A stretch of DNA of 64,000 nt from Corynebacterium sp. CNCTC7651 (GTDB lineage Bacteria > Actinomycetota > Actinomycetes > Mycobacteriales > Mycobacteriaceae), in NCBI RefSeq assembly GCF_021496665.1, contig NZ_CP071246.1, forward strand, positions 2,046,001 to 2,110,000, in the 5' to 3' direction. The translations under genes were made by a program, and so were the position numbers. This document shows positions 55,248 through 64,000 of the stretch, one piece after another (the stretch's first letter is position 1; each line of letters starts with the position of its first letter). The notes below the pieces were generated by a model, which was not told the DNA's origin, made no database searches, and saw only the letters and a list, made by a program, of their open reading frames with translations.

Positions 55248-55499
55248 ATGCGCAACTTCACCGATATCAACAACATCGACTTCTCCATCATCCGCGAGCG
55301 CGCACTGCGCAACATCCGCCAGGATTTGATCAACGAGTGGTCCGACCGCTTCGACGTCCTCGAGATCAACGACGCTTTCGATGCCGTCCTGCGCCACCAC
55401 CGCGCGACGGCAAAGATCGAGGACTTCGTGCCGGTGCTTGTCGAGGCCGAGATGAAGAACCGTCTCTACGCTGGCGACCTTTTCCCGGTTGCCGCCTAA
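55248..55499 (+). CDS. Small three-helix-bundle protein, 83 aa
   Basis: An 83-aa helical protein (IIRERALRNIRQDLINEWSDRF, EINDAFDAVLRHHRATAKIEDFVPVLVEAEMKNRLYA). The pattern ending in ...DFVPVLVExxxxxRL matches the actinobacterial three-helix bundle dimerisation domain, seen alone or on larger proteins. GAAAGG lies 10 bp before the ATG at 55248. Role unknown; perhaps a partner or regulator subunit. Confidence 0.65.
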   Translation: MRNFTDINNIDFSIIRERALRNIRQDLINEWSDRFDVLEINDAFDAVLRHHRATAKIEDFVPVLVEAEMKNRLYAGDLFPVAA

Positions 55500-55854
55500 C
55501 CTCCAAGATCTGTATAGCCAGTTGGGAGGGCAATGCGCTACGATCGGGCCTCACATAACTTCATTTGTCGGTAGCTCGCGGAAGCGGGCCGTCGTCACCT
55601 CAGCGAACGCCAAGAACCCCGTTTCTGCCCGGGCTATGGCAGCTCTCAGGCGCCCTGTGGCCGCTTACTCAAGGGCCGAGTGGTTCGACTCCGCTCACCG
55701 CACAGATTCGCGCGGCCTGCACGTTGCACATGGGCATTGACCCTCCCCATGGGGTCCGCATTTCGCATTGATTACTACCGTGGCGTTGGGGGGAGGCGTC
55801 GGCACGCGCATGCGGGCGAGGGTTGGGAACGGGGACAGACTTTTAGGAGGCAAC
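55500..55854. other. Gap of 355 bp without a supported gene
   Basis: Contains short open frames but none with domain or ribosome-site support. AGTGG-TTCGACT-CCGCT at 55679-55695 looks like a tRNA T arm, but the rest of a tRNA is missing. The last 20 bp carry AGGAGG for the next gene. Confidence 0.4.
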
Positions 55855-56307
55855 ATGCTGCTCGCAGAGGCACTGGCGCGCCGCGCTGAGGCGCAGGACC
55901 GGCTGAACGCGCTCAAGCAGCGCCTGGCGGAAAGCGCGCTGGTCCAGGAGGGTGACGCTCCTGCAGAGGACCCGGCTGCGCTCCTCGCCGAGGCTGCCGA
56001 GCTGCTGCAGGAGATTGAGACGCTGGTGCGCCGCATCAACCACACCAACGCGCAGACCCCGTTTGAGGGGGCCACGCTTACCGACGCTATCGCCAGGCGC
56101 GATGCCCTCCTCCAAGCCCGTCGGTTGTACACGGACGTGGCGCAATCCGCGGCCGTGAGGCACGACCGCTACTCCCGCTCCGAGGTACGCTTCGTGCCCA
56201 CCGTGGACGTGGCGCAGCTGCGGGACATGGCAGATACCGCCTCACGCGAGTACCGCCAGCTGGACACGAAGATTCAGCAAATCAACTGGTCGACCCAGCT
56301 GATCTAG
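55855..56307 (+). CDS. DIP1984 family protein (septicolysin-like)
   Basis: A 150-aa helical protein beginning MLLAEALARRAEAQDRLNALKQRL, typical of the DIP1984 family first named from C. diphtheriae. Two coiled-coil helices (residues 1-30 and 45-70), INHTNAQTPFEG in the middle, and a C-terminal helix with LDTKIQQINWSTQLI, the family ending. Function unknown; the septicolysin name is by similarity. AGGAGG precedes the ATG by 4 bp. Confidence 0.8.
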   Translation: MLLAEALARRAEAQDRLNALKQRLAESALVQEGDAPAEDPAALLAEAAELLQEIETLVRRINHTNAQTPFEGATLTDAIARRDALLQARRLYTDVAQSAAVRHDRYSRSEVRFVPTVDVAQLRDMADTASREYRQLDTKIQQINWSTQLI

Positions 56308-56319
56308 CCGCGCTGGCGG

Positions 56320-57429
56320 CTAATCGCACGCGAAACCGCGCTGGGTGCTACGCGCCGCGCGATCGAGCACCTCAGCGAACAGGCGACCCGTTTCCTCCCA
56401 GGAGAACCGGGCGGCCCACTCGCGCGCGGCGTCGGACATGTGCGAAGCGCCACCCGCCCCACCAACCTCTTGCACCACGCGGGCAACCACGCCGGCGAAG
56501 CGCTCGCCGGGTTGCACCAACCGCCCGGTCACCCCATCGCGGATGGATTCGGTGACGCCGCCGGCGTTGGCAAAGGCGACCGTCGGCACGCCGTGTTGCG
56601 CGGCCTCGATCACCGCGATGCCCCAGCCCTCCTTCTGGGAGGGCATGAGATGCACGGCGGCGCGCTCCAGCAACGCGTGTTTGTAGCTCTCAGAGACGTG
56701 GCCGTGGAACACCACCCGATCCTCCACGCCGCGCCGCACCACATGCTCGCGCAGCTTGTCCTCCCACCAGCCGGAGCCGACTACGTCTAGCACCACGCCG
56801 TCGAGCTCCGCGACGGCATCGATCGCCAGCTCGAGGCGCTTGTGGGGCACGAGGCGGGAGAGGGTGATGAGGTGGGTGAGGGTGTCGTCGATAAGCAAAG
56901 TGCCCTCGGGCACGGGATCGGCGCCGTTAGGCACGATGCTGATGTCGTGCTCGCGCACCCCGAGGCGCACGAGGTCGCGCCGCGACGCTTCCGAGACCGT
57001 GACGTACGGCGCGCCGCGGTACACGCGCGGGGCGAGACGCGATTCCAGCAGCCAGCCCAGCCGCCCGATCAACGGGCCCGCCACCGGCCACTGTTCGCGG
57101 TGGCAGTGGTGCGTGAGCAGCACGACCGGGCGGCGCGTGAACAGGCGCGCGAAGAACGGGATGCCGTTTTGCGTATCCACGATTACGTCCGGGCGGTGCC
57201 GCCAGATCGCCAGCGGCGCGAGGATGTACACGCCGTACTTGCCTCCGGCGCGCTCGTAGCTGATGCCGGCGCGACGGGAGCGCCGCGGCGCGTCCGTGTG
57301 CTTCGCCGTGCGGTACACCACCTCATGCCCGCGCGCCGCGAGGTACTCCCCCACGCGCTCCAGGTAGCGTTCGGAGCCCCCACCCTGCGGGTGAGTCGAA
57401 TCGCGCCAGCACAACAGCAGTATCTTCAT
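56320..57429 (-). CDS. Glycosyltransferase family 4 protein (GT-B)
   Basis: A 369-aa cytoplasmic sugar transferase. N-terminal Rossmann domain starts MKILLLCWRDSTHPQGGGSERYLERV, with the Gly-rich acceptor loop. The C-terminal domain has LSRLVPHKRLELAIDAV, VVFHGHVSESYKHALLERAAVHLMPSQKEGWGIAVIEAAQHGVPTVAF starting VVFHGH, with the EGWGIAVIEA nucleotide-sugar motif (EX7E). Probably builds an envelope glycolipid or mannan; donor unknown. ATG at 57429 fits a TACGGT -10 box for a leaderless start; an ATG at 57435 overlaps the divergent gene's start. Confidence 0.88.
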   Translation of the reverse strand: MKILLLCWRDSTHPQGGGSERYLERVGEYLAARGHEVVYRTAKHTDAPRRSRRAGISYERAGGKYGVYILAPLAIWRHRPDVIVDTQNGIPFFARLFTRRPVVLLTHHCHREQWPVAGPLIGRLGWLLESRLAPRVYRGAPYVTVSEASRRDLVRLGVREHDISIVPNGADPVPEGTLLIDDTLTHLITLSRLVPHKRLELAIDAVAELDGVVLDVVGSGWWEDKLREHVVRRGVEDRVVFHGHVSESYKHALLERAAVHLMPSQKEGWGIAVIEAAQHGVPTVAFANAGGVTESIRDGVTGRLVQPGERFAGVVARVVQEVGGAGGASHMSDAAREWAARFSWEETGRLFAEVLDRAARSTQRGFACD

Positions 57430-57433
57430 TGCC

Positions 57434-58258
57434 ATGTACCGTACCCGCCGCCTGGCCACACTCGCGCGCTCGCTGCGCCTCCTGCGCTCATTCCGGTACG
57501 AACAGTTCCGCCCCCGCATTTTCTATTCCGGTCTGGCGCGGGACACTTTTTTGCTTCTCGACGCTTCCTTGAACGACCTCACAGCCACCACCTTGAACAC
57601 CGCTGCCGTGCTGGACGTGGGCGGCGGACCGGGCTACTTCGCCGAGGAGTTCGCGCGGATGTTTCCCGGCGGCTGGTACGTGGGCATGGAGCCGAGCGTG
57701 TCCGAGATGTCCGCGGCTGGTATTTCGGGCTACGGCGCGGTTCGTGGCGATGCCGTGGCGCTGCCGTTTGCCGATAATTTTTTTGACCTGGTGTTTTCCT
57801 CCAACGTGGCCGAGCACATTCCTGATTGGCAGGCGATGGGCGAAGAGATGCTGCGGGTGGTGAAGCCAGGCGGGTTGGTGGTGCTGAGCTACACCGTGTG
57901 GTTGGGTCCCTTCGGCGGCCACGAGACCGGGTTGTGGCAGCACTACGTGGGCGGCGAGTTTGCGCGCCGCCGCTACGAGCGCATCCACGGCCACGCCCCG
58001 AAAAATGTGTGGGGCGACTCCCTGTTCGCTGTTTCTGCAGCTGAGGGGCTGCGATGGGGCCGGGAGGTTGGGAGTGCCCGGGTGGTTGGCGACGGCCGGG
58101 CGGTTGATGGTGGCCGGGCGGGCTCAGCGCGCCCGGGCGCCCGCCTCGCCGCCGCGTTCCCGCGCTATCACCCCTGGTGGGCGTGGTGGTTGGTTCACAT
58201 CCCCGTTGTGCGGGAGTTTCTGGTGTCCAACCTGGTGTTGGTGCTTCTCAAGGAGTGA
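57434..58258 (+). CDS. Class I SAM-dependent methyltransferase
   Basis: A 274-aa methyltransferase. SAM-binding motif I AAVLDVGGGPGYFAEEFARM at about residue 55, motif II GDAVALPFADNFFDLVFSSNVAEHI, and the UbiE-like VKPGGLVVLSYTVWLGPFGGHE. A low-complexity insert VVGDGRAVDGGRAGSARPG (about 217-235) lies in the C-terminal half. Partnered divergently with a glycosyltransferase, so the substrate may be an envelope glycolipid. TATCTT at 57421-57426 is a -10 candidate that places the ATG at the transcript start. Confidence 0.83.
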   Translation: MYRTRRLATLARSLRLLRSFRYEQFRPRIFYSGLARDTFLLLDASLNDLTATTLNTAAVLDVGGGPGYFAEEFARMFPGGWYVGMEPSVSEMSAAGISGYGAVRGDAVALPFADNFFDLVFSSNVAEHIPDWQAMGEEMLRVVKPGGLVVLSYTVWLGPFGGHETGLWQHYVGGEFARRRYERIHGHAPKNVWGDSLFAVSAAEGLRWGREVGSARVVGDGRAVDGGRAGSARPGARLAAAFPRYHPWWAWWLVHIPVVREFLVSNLVLVLLKE

Positions 58259-58340
58259 GCCTTGAGGTTTGCGCGGCGGTTTTTAGCGACCTCCGCAAAT
58301 ATGCCTCTGAGCTAGCTGGCGGAATGTAACCTCTGGCAGG

Positions 58341-58426
58341 GCGCTCCGGAACGAGATGACAAACTCGTTCCGAGCGCTTCACATATCCCCAGGTCGCCAT
58401 CCGAGATGACAAACTCGTTCCGCGGG
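58341..58426. repeat. Bipartite two-hairpin element, copy 2
   Basis: Hairpin A: GCGCT(C)CGGAACGAG (58341-58355) pairs with CTCGTTCCGAGCGC (58364-58377), a 14-bp stem with one bulge. CCCCAGGTCGC lies at 58387-58397 and hairpin B (CGAGATGACAAACTCG) at 58402-58417. Parts and spacing match copy 1 at 51845. Here it lies between convergent genes and may also work as a bidirectional terminator. Confidence 0.85.
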
Positions 58427-58456
58427 CTGGACCGCGTCAGCGCCGCGGCCGAAGAC

Positions 58457-60418
58457 CTAGTCGCCCTTGGCGGCGGCTGCCTCGGCCTCGCGCTCTGCCT
58501 TCGCCATGGCCACCTTGGCCTCGCCAGCGGCGTTGGCCTCGGAGATGGCCTTGGACACGGCCTCGGCGATGACCTCGGTCATGCGCTTGGTGGCGCGGTT
58601 GGCCACCTTGATGCGCTCGGCGAGGAGGTCCAGCTCGTCGAAGATCTCGTGCGGCACGCGTGCGCCGAGCTCCTCGAGGTACTCGCGGGATTCGGTGAGG
58701 TCGGACTTCCAGCCCTCCGGATCCGGGTAGAGCGCCTCCTGCACATCCTCGATCGGGATGTTCAGGCCGGTCAGGTCCAGGTCCTCGGCGCGAGCGGTGT
58801 GGCCCACAACGGTCTCGATGGCGCCCACGTTGCCGTCGATACGCTCGGTGATCCACTTCAGCACGCGGGAGTTGTCGCCGAAGCCCGGCCAGAGGAAGCG
58901 GCCGTCGTCGCCGCGGCGGAACCAGTTGACCAGGTAGACCTTCGGCATGCGGTCGCCGCCGGCCTCACCCATGTCAATCCAGTGCTGGAAGTAGTCGCCC
59001 ACGTTGTAGCCGATGAACGGCAGCATCGCCATCGGGTCGTGGCGCAGGGTGCCCACCTTGGCCTCGGCGGACGCGGCGGTCTGACCGGAGGAGAGCGTCG
59101 CACCGATCATGGTGCCGTGCTCCCAGTCGTACGCCTCGGTGACCAGCGGCACGGTGTCCTGGCGGCGGCCGCCGAAGAGGATGGCGTCAATCTTCACGCC
59201 ACGGTAATCGTCGTACTCCGGCGCAGCAGTCGGGCACTGGGCGATGGAGACGCAGTAACGGGAGTTCGGGTGTGCCGCCTTGCGGTCATCCTCCGGGGTC
59301 CAGTCCTTGCCGCGCCAGTCGATCAGGTGCTCCGGCTTCGGGCCGTCCATGCCCTCCCACCAAACATCGCCGTCGTCGGTCAACGCGACGTTGGTGAACA
59401 GGGTGTTGCCCGGCTCCATGGTGCGCATGGCGATCGGGTTGGACTCGTAGTTCGTGCCCGGTGCAACACCGAAGAAGCCGTTCTCCGGGTTGACGGCGTA
59501 CAAACCGTCGTCGCGAAGCTTGAGCCAAGCAATATCGTCGCCGACCACCTCTGCGCTCCAGCCCTCCAGGGTCGGGGTGAGCATTGCCAGGTTGGTCTTG
59601 CCGCAGGCGGACGGGAAGGCGGCGGCCATGTGGTAGACCTTGCCCTCTGGGTTGGTGAGCTTGAGGATGAGCATGTGCTCAGCCATCCAGCCCTCTTCCT
59701 TCGCCATCACGGATGCGATACGCAGGGCGTAGCACTTCTTCGCCAGGATGGCGTTGCCGCCGTAGCCGGAGCCGTAGGACCAGATCTCCTTGGTCTCCGG
59801 GAAGTGGGAGATGTACTTGGTGTCGTTGCACGGCCAAGCGACATCCTCCTCGCCCTCCTCCAGCGGGTGGCCCACGGAGTGGAGGCACGGCACGAAGTTG
59901 TCGCCTTGGATCTTCTCCAGCGCCTGGGTGCCCATCCGGGTCATGATGCGCATGGACATGACCACGTACTCAGAGTCCGTCAGCTGCACGCCCAGCTTCG
60001 GGTCCGGGTCAGAGATCGGGCCCATGCAGAACGGCACGACGTACATGGTGCGGCCCTTCATGGAGCCGTCGAAGTGCTCGCGCATCTCCTGCTTCAGCGC
60101 TTCCGGCTTCATCCAGTTGTTGGTCGGGCCCGCGCCAACCTGCTTCTCGGTGGAGATAAAGGTGCGGGACTCCACGCGAGCAACGTCGGACGGGTTGGAG
60201 CGGGCGAGGTAGGAGTTCGGGCGCTTCTCCTCGTTGAGCTTGATCAGGGTGCCCTTCTCCACCAGTTCGGCCGCGAGGCGGTCCCACTCCTCATCCGAGC
60301 CGTCCGCGAACACCACCCGGTCCGGGTTGAAAAGGTCGACTGCCTCGTTGATCCAGGCGATAAGGGCCTCATTGTCCGTGGGTTGCTGGCCTTCGAGGCG
60401 CTTGACTGCTGTGGTCAT
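58457..60418 (-). CDS. pckG: Phosphoenolpyruvate carboxykinase (GTP)
   Basis: Converts oxaloacetate to phosphoenolpyruvate with GTP, the gluconeogenic step. The 653-aa protein shows the kinase-1a P-loop region [16 protein letters not shown] with the active Cys, [44 protein letters not shown] (starting GDDIAWL) and [14 protein letters not shown]. It has a C-terminal helical, Ala/Glu/Lys-rich tail of about 40 residues beyond the usual 610-residue corynebacterial length. AAGGAG precedes the ATG by 5 bp. Confidence 0.97.
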   Translation of the reverse strand: MTTAVKRLEGQQPTDNEALIAWINEAVDLFNPDRVVFADGSDEEWDRLAAELVEKGTLIKLNEEKRPNSYLARSNPSDVARVESRTFISTEKQVGAGPTNNWMKPEALKQEMREHFDGSMKGRTMYVVPFCMGPISDPDPKLGVQLTDSEYVVMSMRIMTRMGTQALEKIQGDNFVPCLHSVGHPLEEGEEDVAWPCNDTKYISHFPETKEIWSYGSGYGGNAILAKKCYALRIASVMAKEEGWMAEHMLILKLTNPEGKVYHMAAAFPSACGKTNLAMLTPTLEGWSAEVVGDDIAWLKLRDDGLYAVNPENGFFGVAPGTNYESNPIAMRTMEPGNTLFTNVALTDDGDVWWEGMDGPKPEHLIDWRGKDWTPEDDRKAAHPNSRYCVSIAQCPTAAPEYDDYRGVKIDAILFGGRRQDTVPLVTEAYDWEHGTMIGATLSSGQTAASAEAKVGTLRHDPMAMLPFIGYNVGDYFQHWIDMGEAGGDRMPKVYLVNWFRRGDDGRFLWPGFGDNSRVLKWITERIDGNVGAIETVVGHTARAEDLDLTGLNIPIEDVQEALYPDPEGWKSDLTESREYLEELGARVPHEIFDELDLLAERIKVANRATKRMTEVIAEAVSKAISEANAAGEAKVAMAKAEREAEAAAAKGD

Positions 60419-60549
60419 GGTCTCTCCTTCTAAAACACCTTCACTTAACTCCCAAGCCTAACGAAACACCCGCCGACCCGTGGCCAACTTGACAAACCAT
60501 CAGCCCCGCGAAACTTGTTTTCCCGCATGTCATGTGGACAATTAAGGCG

Positions 60550-61320
60550 ATGAATACTCCCGATACTTCCAGCGAACGCACAGGAACCGGTGAGCTGCCG
60601 CAGGGCCGGCCGCTGCAAACCCAGTTTGATACCGGGCTTGATTACCCGCGCCTCGGCTCCGTGACGTTCCGCCGCGGCACCCTCACGGACAACCAGGAGG
60701 CCCTCTTCGAGGAGTACTGGCCGAAGCTGGGGCGGGTGCTTGCCGACGAAACTTTGGACATCCCCGCCTGGTTCGGCCGCGACGGGCACCCCACCATCGT
60801 GGAGATTGGTTCCGGCACCGGAACGTCCACCGCGGCGATGGCTCCGCTTGAGGCGGACACCAACATCGTGGCCGTGGAACTGTACAAGCCGGGCCTGGCC
60901 AAGTTGCTCGGCTCCGTGGTGCGGGGCGACATCGACAACGTGCGCATGATCCGCGGCGACGGCGTGGAGGTGCTGGCCCGTATGTTCGGCGAGGAGTCGC
61001 TGGACGGCGTGCGCATCTTCTTTCCGGACCCGTGGCCGAAAGCGCGCCACCACAAGCGCCGCATCATCCAGTCCGGCACGCTGAACCTTATTGCCACCCG
61101 CCTAAAACCCGGCGGCGTGCTGCACGTGGCTACTGACCACGCGGATTACGCCGAGTGGATTGATGAGCTGGTGGACGTGGAGCCGCAGCTGGAATACATG
61201 GGCTGGCCGTGGGAGGACGCGCCGCTGCTCACGGACCGCCAGGTGATCACTAAATTCGAAGGCAAGGGCCTGGACAAGGACCACGTGATCCGCGAGTACC
61301 TGTGGCGGAAGAAGGGCTAG
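60550..61320 (+). CDS. trmB: tRNA (guanine-N7-)-methyltransferase TrmB
   Basis: Methylates G46 of tRNAs. The 256-aa protein has a variable 30-residue lead, then TrmB motifs: [15 protein letters not shown] (SAM site), [15 protein letters not shown], and the signature [17 protein letters not shown], with [20 protein letters not shown] and the C-terminal TKFEGKG. ATG at 60550 lies 6 bp after ACAATT, a -10 box 17 bp from TTGTTT, so it is probably leaderless. First gene of the trmB-NYN-mmpL unit. Confidence 0.95.
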   Translation: MNTPDTSSERTGTGELPQGRPLQTQFDTGLDYPRLGSVTFRRGTLTDNQEALFEEYWPKLGRVLADETLDIPAWFGRDGHPTIVEIGSGTGTSTAAMAPLEADTNIVAVELYKPGLAKLLGSVVRGDIDNVRMIRGDGVEVLARMFGEESLDGVRIFFPDPWPKARHHKRRIIQSGTLNLIATRLKPGGVLHVATDHADYAEWIDELVDVEPQLEYMGWPWEDAPLLTDRQVITKFEGKGLDKDHVIREYLWRKKG

Positions 61321-61322
61321 AG

Positions 61323-62009
61323 ATGGACCTCAACGACATGACGCACCCGTACACGCCCGGCGCGCAGGCCGGCCCGGCCAGCTACCTCCTGGTGTGGGAC
61401 GCACCGAACATTGACATGGGCCTCGGCGCCATCCTGGGCGGGCGCCCCGCCGCCTCCCACCGCCCCCGCTTCGACGCGATCGGCCGCTGGTTGATCACGC
61501 AGGCGCAGTTGCTTGCCGACGAAACATCGGAGCGCATCGAGCCAGAGGCAACCGTGTTCACGAATGTGTCGCAGCAAGGCGCGGAAGCGGTGCGCCCCTG
61601 GGTTGAGGCGCTGCGCAACATGGGCTTCGCCGTGTTTGCCAAGCCGAAGAGCGACGAAGATTCTGACGTTGATGTGGACATGGTGGCGCACATTGAGCGT
61701 CGTCACGCAGAGGGCGTGCTCCGGGGAGTGGTCATCGCTTCCGCGGACGGCCAGAACTTCATCGAGCCCATCGCCGAGCTGACCGAGGTGGGCATCCCGG
61801 TGACGGTGCTGGGGTTCCACGAGCACGCTGCGTGGGCCGTGAACTCTAAGGACGTGCGTTTTGTGGACCTGGAGGACATCCCAGGGGTGTTCCGCGATCC
61901 GCTGCCGCGCGTGAACCTGGATGCCCTGCCCGAGGGCGGTGCGTGGCTGCAGCCGTTCAGGCCGCTGGTGTCGCTGCTGTCCAACACGCGCGAGCACCGC
62001 GAGCACTAG
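61323..62009 (+). CDS. NYN domain protein (PIN-like ribonuclease fold)
   Basis: A 228-aa protein. The NYN fold runs from ASYLLVWDAPNIDMGLGAILGG (first Asp of the acidic site in WDAPNID, about residues 26-32) through DSDVDVDMVAHIERR and GVVIASADGQNFIEPIAEL (Asp in SADGQNF) to FLDLEDIP-like VRFVDLEDIP. NYN proteins are predicted RNases in RNA processing. It starts 3 bp after trmB with GAAGAAGGG as binding site, and its stop overlaps the SD of mmpL, so the three genes form an operon. In C. glutamicum the same order links trmB to cmpL1. Confidence 0.87.
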   Translation: MDLNDMTHPYTPGAQAGPASYLLVWDAPNIDMGLGAILGGRPAASHRPRFDAIGRWLITQAQLLADETSERIEPEATVFTNVSQQGAEAVRPWVEALRNMGFAVFAKPKSDEDSDVDVDMVAHIERRHAEGVLRGVVIASADGQNFIEPIAELTEVGIPVTVLGFHEHAAWAVNSKDVRFVDLEDIPGVFRDPLPRVNLDALPEGGAWLQPFRPLVSLLSNTREHREH

Positions 62010-62021
62010 GAGGCTGCCCAA

Positions 62022-64000
62022 GTGTTCTACAAGTGGGGCCACTTTGCCTACCGCCACCGCAAGATCATCCCCGTGGTGGTGGTGCTCCTGATTATCCTCA
62101 TGCAAGTGTTCTTCGGCTCCAAGCTGGGTGAACGCCTGTCGCAGGAAGGGTGGGAGGACCCGCGCGCGGACTCCACCACCGCGGCCGTGATCGAGCAGGA
62201 GCAGTTCGGGCGCGACAACTCGGGCGACGTGATTGTGTACGTCACCGCGCCGGGTGGTGTGAATGACCCGGAGGTGTTCCACGCGGCGAATGCACAGATC
62301 AGCGGGCTGCGCGAGCAGTTCCCGGAGGAAGTGGCCTCCATCCGCAGCTACTTCGCCAACCCCAATTCTCAGCAGATGAACGCGGACGGCACCGCGGCGT
62401 TCGCGGCAATCGGCCTGGCAGGCGACGGAGAGCAGACGCTGAAGGATTTCCGCGCCATCAAGCCGGCGCTGGACGCGATCGAGCTGCCAAACGGCGCAGA
62501 GGTGCAGATTGCCGGCGCGACCGCGGTGGCAGACGCGCTGGATAAGGGCATGGCGGACGACATCGCCCGTGCGGAGCGCATCGGCTTAGTCTTCGTGGCC
62601 ATCATCTTGCTCTTCGTCTTCGGCGGCGTGGTGGCGGCGGCGATGCCGCTGATTGTGGGCATCCTCTCCATCGTCGGATCCCTGTCGCTCTTGGCCATCC
62701 TGGCGCAGTACCAGCAGGTGAACATCTTCTCCCAGTCCATCATCACCCTGCTCGGCCTGGGCCTGGCCATCGATTACGGCTTGTTCATGGTGTCGCGCTT
62801 CCGCGAGGAGCTGGACCGCGGGCTGGACACCCGCGAAGCCGTGGCCGTGACCACCACCACGGCGGGCAAAACGGTGTTCTTCTCTGCCCTGATGGTGGGC
62901 GTGGCGCTCTCCGGCCTTTTGATGTTCCCGCAGGCGTTCTTGAAGTCCGTGGCCTACGGCGCGATCAGCGCCGTGGTGCTGGCCGCCATCATTTCCGTGA
63001 CCATGCTGCCGGCGCTCTTCGGCATGCTGGGCACAAACATTGACAAGTGGTCGGTGCGGCGGACGTCGCGAAGCGGCAGGCGCCTCGAGGACACCGTGTG
63101 GTACCGCATCCCGGCCTGGGCGATGCGGCACGCCAAGAGCGTTGCGGTGGGCGTGAGCGCGCTGTTGCTGTTGATCACGGTGCCGATGGTGGGCATCACC
63201 TTCGGCGGCATCAACGAGACGTACCTGCCGCCGAGCCAGGAGACCCGCCAGGCGCAGGACGCGTTCAACGAGGAGTTCCCCGCCTTCCGCACCGACCCGA
63301 TCAAGTTCGTGGTCACCGGCGCGGACAGTCAGCAGCTGGTGGACGTGGTGATGCAGACCCGCCAGGTCACCGGCTTGGCGGCACCGCTCGCACCAGTACA
63401 CCCGACCGAGGACGGCACCACGGTACTCTCCGCGCCGCTGGCGGACCGCACGGGAGGCAAGGAGGTTGTGGACCAGCTCCGCGCCATCTCGGTGCCGGAG
63501 GGCGTGTCGACGTACGTTGCAGGCACGCCCGCAATGGAAGTCGAGTCCATCGAAGCCCTGCTGGAGCGGCTGCCGTGGATGGCGCTGTACATGGTCCTGG
63601 CCACGTTCCTGCTGATGGCGCTGGTGTTCGGCTCCCTGATCCTGCCGGCCAAGGCCGTGATCATGAACATCCTGGGCATTGGCGCCACGCTCGGCTTCCT
63701 CACCATGGTGTTTGTGGACGGCGTGGGCTCCGGCCTGCTCAACTTCACCCCGGGCCCGCTGATGAGTCCGGTGCTGGTGCTGATCATCGCGATTCTGTAC
63801 GGCCTCTCCACCGACTACGAAGTCTTCCTGGTCTCGCGCATGGTGGAAGCCCGCAACCAGAGCGCGGACACGGACCGCGCGATCAAAGACGGCACCGCGC
63901 ACACCGGCGGCATCATCACCGCCGCGGCGCTGATCATGATCGTGGTCGCCGCCGCCTTCGCCATGAGCGACATCGTGATGATGAAGTACATCGCCTTCGG
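62022..64000 (+). CDS. MmpL-family lipid transporter, 5' part (runs off the window)
   Basis: RND-type exporter that moves trehalose monomycolate across the inner membrane using the proton gradient. The 659 codons present cover helix 1, the first porter domain, helices 2-6 with GLGLAIDYGLFMVSRFREEL (Asp-Tyr relay), the second porter domain (about 375-510) and most of the second membrane bundle with YGLSTDYEVFLVSRMVEARN (second Asp-Tyr pair). Both MmpL halves are intact. GTG at 62022 follows AGGAGG that overlaps the NYN stop. Position after trmB and near a TmaT-like gene points to a CmpL1 orthologue. Confidence 0.92.
   Translation, partial: MFYKWGHFAYRHRKIIPVVVVLLIILMQVFFGSKLGERLSQEGWEDPRADSTTAAVIEQEQFGRDNSGDVIVYVTAPGGVNDPEVFHAANAQISGLREQFPEEVASIRSYFANPNSQQMNADGTAAFAAIGLAGDGEQTLKDFRAIKPALDAIELPNGAEVQIAGATAVADALDKGMADDIARAERIGLVFVAIILLFVFGGVVAAAMPLIVGILSIVGSLSLLAILAQYQQVNIFSQSIITLLGLGLAIDYGLFMVSRFREELDRGLDTREAVAVTTTTAGKTVFFSALMVGVALSGLLMFPQAFLKSVAYGAISAVVLAAIISVTMLPALFGMLGTNIDKWSVRRTSRSGRRLEDTVWYRIPAWAMRHAKSVAVGVSALLLLITVPMVGITFGGINETYLPPSQETRQAQDAFNEEFPAFRTDPIKFVVTGADSQQLVDVVMQTRQVTGLAAPLAPVHPTEDGTTVLSAPLADRTGGKEVVDQLRAISVPEGVSTYVAGTPAMEVESIEALLERLPWMALYMVLATFLLMALVFGSLILPAKAVIMNILGIGATLGFLTMVFVDGVGSGLLNFTPGPLMSPVLVLIIAILYGLSTDYEVFLVSRMVEARNQSADTDRAIKDGTAHTGGIITAAALIMIVVAAAFAMSDIVMMKYIAF

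Noticed and set aside
55679..55695. tRNA T-arm-like AGTGG-TTCGACT-CCGCT
   Set aside because: No matching acceptor, D arm or anticodon arm lies upstream, so it is a chance match or an unrecognisable relic.

Overview
The window is high-GC DNA from a Corynebacterium chromosome. The genus call rests on several things seen together: dnaK-grpE-dnaJ-hspR and clpB with SigH-type promoters and HAIR operators, a fprA/cysIXHDNYZ sulfate-assimilation locus with McbR-type operators, GTP-dependent PEP carboxykinase, and a mycolate/arabinan envelope cluster (AftD, a TmaT-like acyltransferase, MmpL). The species cannot be named from the sequence.

Layout. 1-5.9 kb: 5' part of clpB with its heat-shock promoter, a truncated HTH regulator, a decayed gltS, an FNR-like protein, a nitrilase-family hydrolase and a two-gene unit (small helical protein plus DUF1023-type hydrolase). 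5.9-17.9 kb: poxB, a four-TM membrane protein, the hspR-dnaJ-grpE-dnaK operon, an AI-2E-family membrane protein, an HNH protein, a PfpI protein and a GPP34 protein. 17.9-26.2 kb: the assimilatory sulfate reduction operon and divergent fprA. 26.2-34.6 kb: a Fic protein divergent from a two-gene ABC exporter (first gene frameshifted), a BrnT-like toxin-antitoxin pair, a DUF1707 protein, alaT-like aminotransferase and a Doc-type toxin-antitoxin pair whose toxin has lost its ATG. 34.7-43.5 kb: a collagen-like surface protein, a broken ugd, a Cys/His-rich metal-binding protein, a DUF4143-type ATPase with an IS3-family element inserted at its start codon, dcd and tRNA-Gly(CCC). 43.5-64 kb: envelope and central metabolism: an orphan protein and a lipase sharing an operator, VanW, NagZ, DUF2613, AftD (two frameshifts), TmaT-like acyltransferase, a large membrane protein, DIP1984, a glycosyltransferase, a methyltransferase, pckG, trmB, an NYN protein and the start of an MmpL transporter.

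How parts work together. The chaperone genes share SigH promoters overlapped by HspR operators, so heat or redox stress and HspR titration control them jointly. FprA can supply reductant to CysI; CysD/N activate sulfate, CysH reduces APS, CysY inserts iron into siroheme, CysZ is the putative transporter. AftD, the TmaT-like acyltransferase and MmpL belong to arabinogalactan and trehalose mycolate assembly.

The most unusual signals are at DNA level: (i) an 11-mer, GCTTNNCGACG, present at least 32 times on both strands in coding and non-coding DNA but not seen in the IS or other accessory genes; (ii) two long imperfect palindromes 31.5 kb apart; (iii) two copies of an 80-bp two-hairpin element; (iv) a Fic/ABC-exporter operator array; (v) several recently broken genes (gltS, ABC exporter, ugd, aftD, doc), some of which may be sequencing errors.
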